From Tieghemiomyces parasiticus (lineage: Eukaryota; Kickxellomycota; Dimargaritomycetes; Dimargaritales; Dimargaritaceae), in the NCBI GenBank assembly GCA_027575765.1, contig JANBPT010001179.1:1-12890 (forward strand): 12,890 nucleotides of DNA, in the 5' to 3' direction. Numbering within the stretch: the first letter of the stretch is position 1; each line of letters starts with the position of its first letter. Below the pieces are notes generated by a model. It ran no database searches. It was not told the origin of the DNA and worked only from the letters and a program-made list of their open reading frames with translations. The position numbers and the translations under genes are program-made. Shown here one piece after another: positions 8,657 to 12,890 of the stretch.

Positions 8657-9131
8657 TCGGGAACGACGTTATCACCGCCCCGAAGGCCCTTTAGAGCATC
8701 ACCCTTGCCAAGCGTACCTGTCGGCCCAGTACTAAGCTGGGCTTGATACTTACCCATGGTCCGTTGGTCCGAATGCGGCAGGTACTCCCGGTGGAGTAAG
8801 GGCAAAGTAAACCAACTGAGGGTACCGACGAGGCCGAGTTTTCGGCCCTGCTGTGTCCAGATTGGCAGGAAGAGCTGCCCCTTGGTCGATAGTCGCTACC
8901 ATTTTCAGGAGGTGGTCTGGCCTACCGTTAGTACACTAGTACGAGCCGAGCCAAGTCTGTCGAAAGAAACCCCCTTTAGCTGGAGTAATTTATATTGGAT
9001 CCGAGGCTAGTGCATTAGCGAAATGAAAGTGCAACTGGGACAGAACATGGGAGAAAAGAACGTAATCGCCATACTTGCAGGTAGCCATATGACCAGCGGT
9101 AATCGGCCGGGGCTTAAGATGGGCCCCTTAC

Positions 9132-9380
9132 GAAACGAACGCCCTCGCGCCGCCCCTCCCGCTCCATCGCACCGGCATTGAACCGAGTACCCCGCAAAAG
9201 TGAGACCGGTACCCGGCTCGGCTTCTGCCGTTTAAACCAAAGCTGGAGTTGAGGAGTGTGGAAGCTTTGACAAGGGACCCCGGAAGCAGCGCGGACCAAA
9301 CCCGCCTCGGGAACCTCGCAACCACCGGTCCAAATGGGACCTTCCTCAACGAGCGTCGACCTACAAGCTGCTAATGCCAT
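9132..9380 (-). CDS. Candidate first exon, unknown protein
   Basis: Eighty-three codons from ATG at 9378-9380 run to a GTAAGG donor at 9126-9131 (phase 0). The later part (TPQLQLWFKRQKPSRVP, then LLRGTRF and a basic/acidic EREGRREG) looks protein-like. A second frame on the same strand is also open here, so the frame is not certain. A possible next exon begins after CACTAG near 9010. No motif is recognised. Confidence 0.2.
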
Positions 9381-9916
9381 GCCTTGGAGATTACCACATA
9401 GAGATCCGGTCGTGAACTACAGCAACCATATACAACACGCCGCGCCAGGGAGCTCCCTGCTTAATGACTTTAGAGAGCCGACGATCCACGCGTGGGGATA
9501 GGTCCCGCGAAGCGATACGAAGAGGTAGAGGCAAGCGCCAAAGATCGTCGGTAGGCCATTAATGTATCGAAATTGTCCGACGGCAGCTGGGCCGAGACTT
9601 GGGCATGGTCAGTTTAGGTTGGTGAAGCGGATCCTACCATATGGAATCGCAACCATAGTTGGTCATTGGCCAGGGACTAAGACTCCAGAGACAAGCTGGA
9701 ACAGGATAATGTCCATTCGAACAGAAACGCTGCTATGCAGGGTGAGCTGTGCAAACGAGCGGCCCAGTCAAATCAATAATGACAGCCCCAACGGCTCAAC
9801 ATCCACCCACCTACTTTCCAACGACCCCTTCCTGCGCAATCTCCACACCCCCCTTAATTCCATTTTCCACACCCTTCTAGTCATGCCGGCCTAGATGCCC
9901 TCTGCCTTTCCTGCCG

Positions 9917-10111
9917 TCACAATACCCCCATCTTCAAGTTTCTGTCCCCCTTAGAGCCGATCCCCAAAGGCCGATCCCTGCTCTCCTTAAACTCCATCTG
10001 GTGGTGCAGGAATTGACCCACCCTATCGAACAAGAGCAGCGAGTCTTTCTTTTTGACAGCTAAATCCCCGGCTTCGTTCCTGCTGGACCATGGCAAGCGG
10101 GTGACGGCCAT
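9917..10111 (-). CDS. Candidate exon or small gene, unknown protein
   Basis: Sixty-four codons from ATG (10109-10111) to TGA, and the frame stays open upstream to about 10148. Third codon positions are about 77% G/C over the central 43 codons, against about 57% in the antisense frame over the same interval, which favours this strand. The sequence contains VKKKDSLLLFDRVGQFLHH, a likely amphipathic helix, followed by a charged, Gly-rich tail. The terminus may be a true stop or a readthrough past a GTATTG donor-like site next to it. A possible further exon follows a TTTGCACAG acceptor near 9747. Not recognised; complete small protein and single exon are both possible. Confidence 0.33.
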   Translation of the reverse strand: MAVTRLPWSSRNEAGDLAVKKKDSLLLFDRVGQFLHHQMEFKESRDRPLGIGSKGDRNLKMGVL

Positions 10112-11672
10112 TATGTCTGCTCTATGGTTAGCCCTCCCTCCCTTCGGTGTTAACTAGCTCCCACTCTCACCCTCCTTCCATTTCGCTACCGTACTATTTA
10201 TTCACGGAACCACAGATTCCGATAGAAGTGAGGAGGAAGAGAAGCACACTGGCGTTAACGAATCCCATGAACACAATACATATTATTGTGAGTGAGGCAG
10301 TAAATGGGCTGGAGTTGACGTTACTGTTGACCTTTGAATTCACACAAGACCCCACCACGGGCGCTGCCATCTTTTTCTTTGCGGCAGTAACAAGTATGTA
10401 CGGCTGACATGGCGCCCTGAATTGTAATGCAAGCCTCAGAACCGGCCATTCATACCGATACAAACCCACGGAACTCAATCTGCCACAGCAGGACGGGCAA
10501 GTCATGGTGCAGGGGAAACATAATGTGTACCGCCAACGACTTACCACCACCCCTCCCTTGAGGATGGCAACCGGGAATCAGATGTGAGGAAGATATTCCT
10601 AATCGGGCAACGACGTTACAGTTCCGGACAGCATTGCCCTTCTACAAAGAGCATCGGAGAGCACATCGACTGACCATATGGCGGCTAAAACCAATTCCCG
10701 GGTCACTTGACCGAATAAGTGACTTAGGAAGTACCATAAAGCACGGTCCGCTTATTGTCTTTAAGGGACAGATTCTATCCCAGCTCCTATTATCCGAGCA
10801 TCAACGATGAGCGACGGATGGGCGTGCGGCCATCCGGGGTCCGCCTGAAAGGCAGAATACTATTGTCTGGGGTAAGCAAGTGGACCCAACACCTACTGGC
10901 CACTTTTTACTGGCACAGGCTAGTCATTGGACGCATAAGAGACCCATAATTCTACCTGGGCAACCGAGAGTGGGTGTTGCAATTGGGTGGGATGGGCGAC
11001 TAATAGCGGTCGATCCCTTTTCGTTACTCTCCGCCCCCCCTGTTCCCCCGGAGATTCAACCTGGGCTAATTGGGTACACATGGACCCGCCCAGCTCCCCA
11101 GCGAGGTTCGAGCTTTCCATTCGCTGCCGTGGTAATTCACTCCCCGACAACCTGCCTTTTCGAGTAACTACCCTCGGTCCTGGTATTGTAGGTACCACCT
11201 CATGGCTGCCACTATCCTATTCCGCTTCGAACTTAGATCATCCCTCACTTCTCCCATTGCAACCGGACTATGAAGGAAAGACCGACAGTTACGTATAGGG
11301 GATAGAAATGGCCTAGGTTCCAGTGGTTTGATGAGGTAAGTGAATTATTGGTTCCTGATGAAATAGTACGAAGCCTTGGACAGGTTGCAGACAAAAATGT
11401 TAGGGATAGACGCTTCTCTTGTATAATTGAAATGCGGATGCCAGTGGCTAATCGAAAATGGTGGCCGAAAGATTAGGAAAGGGTGGGAAACCAATCATTG
11501 TGCACAGATTGATGATGAGTAGGTTCAACAAAGTGCAGCGCAACGGAATACCATCAGCTCGAACAGTGTATCTAACCCCTAGCACTTCCCTATGACCGCA
11601 AAGTGGGCCGTTCGACTATCCCCAAAATCCGCCAATCGTACAACTCCACCTGCTTTTCGAGCTAACCGGAAC
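10112..11672. other. No resolved gene
   Basis: Overlapping frames of similar quality on both strands prevent a call. On the minus strand a 118-codon frame (10194-10550) has a hydrophobic end but begins on a GTAAGT donor-like site. On the plus strand, frames at 10755-10872 and 10919-11167 could join in phase 0 over a 46-base gap (GTAAGC to GCACAG), an intron far shorter than the others here. A plus donor GTAAGT at 11336-11341 follows a short open stretch. A 7-bp inverted repeat (GTCACTT / AAGTGAC) lies at 10702-10723. Confidence 0.35.
10702..10723. repeat. Short inverted repeat
   Basis: GTCACTT and AAGTGAC form a 7-bp perfect stem around 8 bases in non-coding DNA. No T-run or known operator pattern is seen. 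Confidence 0.35.
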
Positions 11673-12262
11673 TCAGTGTCCATCCGTCACCCCTGGGGTG
11701 ACATTTGTGGCGAACTCGAACATTGACCTGCCAGGCAATACCGTGATAGCGCCCCCCTCTAAAAGAAGGCGGTAGTAGCCATCTTGACTGTTATTATTAT
11801 GAGGCGGCGGACTAATGATGGCAACCCGACCGCTACTTTGTCCCCCATCCATCACCTCCTCCGCCCATCCGCCACCCGACTTCCAGCTCTCTTCAGCTTC
11901 CCTCACCTGGTGTCTGATGTGGGGCCCTGAGTCGTTGGCGGTAAAAAAAATGACGTCCCGTTGGCCTTGCGTGCGGGTCCATCCCACATTAGAGATCCCG
12001 CGCCCACTTGGGGGGAGGGGTGTCCGCTCGTTACCAACATTAGAAGGGCCGTCAACCATACCTTTTCTTTTTAGTGTTGCCCACCTTTCTCAATACCCTA
12101 GTCTCGGTCGACCGTCTCGTGTACGGAATAGTCCATCCCGGGTCCTAACCCCGGTGCCGAATGCCGCCCTAGTCATCGTCATGGGAGGTGGAGATACCAG
12201 CGCTATGGTCTGAAACTATATGGTTTACAGGAGAAGTGGTGGCCTCGATGGTTGATTATACT

Positions 12263-12277
12263 CCTTCTTCTTCTTCC
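12263..12277. repeat. CTT trinucleotide microsatellite
   Basis: A short (CTT)n tract of four to five units in apparently non-coding DNA. Confidence 0.7.
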
Positions 12278-12495
12278 ACCACCGGTTGTAATTCATTGCC
12301 AATTGTAGAATGCGGTTTTAAGCTGTGTGGTATCGCTTGAGTGAAGATAGGGATGTGTGGGTGCGAGCTGGCTCCTCTGTCGCCACCCACTCTCGCGGGC
12401 GTGTTGTTCATGATCGACACACCCTCACTCGCCAAGCGACGCTAGCCACCGGTTCATCTGAGTCGCTCTCCCCATCTTTTACCTGCCTACTGTTC

Positions 12496-12523
12496 GGAGG
12501 CGCCAAGCGTCTACGGCGCCTCC
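12496..12523. repeat. GC-rich 9-bp inverted repeat
   Basis: GGAGGCGCC and GGCGCCTCC are perfect reverse complements separated by 10 bases. Each arm ends in the palindrome GGCGCC. A further GAGGCGCC occurs near 12630-12640. There is no T-run after it on either strand, so it does not look like a bacterial-type terminator. A binding site for a dimeric factor or a stable hairpin is possible. Confidence 0.5.
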
Positions 12524-12890
12524 CCCTCCCTCATCATCACCCATCAACACACTGACGCGCACATCCCTCTCTCGGAGAAAGGGGGGGGGCAGCAAAATGA
12601 AGAAGATAGGAAGACCAGCCAGGAGATGTGAGGCGCCGGAGCCCTCCCTTTCCACCAATCTCCCTCTCTGGCCAGAGACCCGACCGGGGATCTCGCCGGC
12701 CCTCCTCGCTGTATGGTGAGCTGGCTTAATTGATAGACACCGAGCTACACAGGACGGCGGTCTCATCCTGCCCCACTCGCTCTTTAGCCCTGATGGCTCT
12801 ATTGTGCGGACATGTATATATTATAGAGATGATCCACTGCCATTCCTCTGTCGTTCACCACCACTACAGCCTACCAGTTCTCACCCCACC

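Larger units (their letters stand above)
8181..9916. other. Probable minus-strand coding pieces, not assembled
   Basis: Strong minus-strand donors stand at 8749-8754 (GTAAGT), 8463-8468 (GTAGGT), 8229-8234 (GTAAGC) and 9126-9131 (GTAAGG), each preceded by an open frame, so one or more spliced genes are likely. The 8234 donor could belong to a 5' UTR intron of the 6314-8180 gene, ending at a CAG just before its ATG. On the plus strand, a frame at 9562-9741 ends at a GTGAGC donor and is followed by a pyrimidine-rich stretch up to TTAG at 9954, which could be a competing plus-strand gene. No chain of exons kept frame convincingly. Confidence 0.3.
11673..12890. other. No resolved gene; conflicting frames on both strands
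   Basis: A 128-codon minus frame (11673-12059) and a 132-codon plus frame (11815-12213) overlap. Pyrimidine-rich plus-strand stretches ending in TTCAG (11896) and in CTTTTTAG (12073) look like plus-strand acceptors, and a codon-like segment follows each, but the phases do not join. The last 600 bases are low-complexity and C/T-rich with simple repeats. Confidence 0.35.

Noticed and set aside
10194..10550. A 118-codon minus frame with a hydrophobic C-terminal run
   Set aside because: The start ATG overlaps a GTAAGT donor-like site, the composition is uneven, and a plus-strand frame covers much of it. It may contain a real exon but cannot be called.
11309..11475. An open plus-strand stretch of about 55 codons (FQWFDEVSELLVPDEIV) without an early ATG
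   Set aside because: It has A/T-rich third positions, reads straight through a GTAAGT site, and its length is within chance expectation.
11673..12213. Overlapping long frames on both strands
   Set aside because: Both have similar codon composition, neither has a recognisable motif, and plus-strand acceptor-like sites do not join in phase.
1..12890. tRNA or rRNA genes, CRISPR arrays, transposons, long terminal repeats
   Set aside because: No T-loop-like GTTCGANNC context with matching stems, no spaced direct repeats and no transposase or reverse transcriptase motifs were seen on either strand.

Overview
The window looks like fungal nuclear DNA. Both recognisable genes are split by spliceosomal introns (mostly about 110-240 bases, GT...AG, with CTAAT or CTAAC branch-like motifs), and the endosulfine-family protein carries the fungal form of its core (KERKYFDSGDYALSKAG). 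A Fanconi E3 ligase gene is patchily kept among fungi, which would suit an early-diverging lineage, but I cannot name the organism. No rRNA, tRNA, CRISPR array, transposase or reverse transcriptase was recognised.

Every gene I can support lies on the minus strand. From left to right: (1) positions 1-1586, a five-exon FANCL homologue whose RING-containing 3' end runs off the left edge; (2) 1587-2804, an intergenic stretch holding the FANCL 5' side and the igo1 3' side; (3) 2805-3428, a complete two-exon igo1 gene (Greatwall/Rim15 substrate, PP2A-B55 inhibitor); (4) 4578-4831, a possible two-exon gene for a very short secreted peptide; (5) 6314-8180, a seven-exon gene with consistent intron phases throughout, whose product I do not recognise; (6) 8181-12890, where pieces of further coding sequence are likely, mainly on the minus strand, but I could not join them into trustworthy genes.

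The two named genes belong to cell-cycle and genome-maintenance biology: FANCL is the ubiquitin E3 for FANCD2/FANCI in interstrand crosslink repair, and Igo1 restrains PP2A-B55. They are separate transcription units, and nothing in the sequence shows that they work together. There is no sign of a defence island, biosynthetic cluster or mobile element. The most useful leads are the unrecognised seven-exon gene, the stop-free in-frame intron of igo1, and the possible short secreted peptide.
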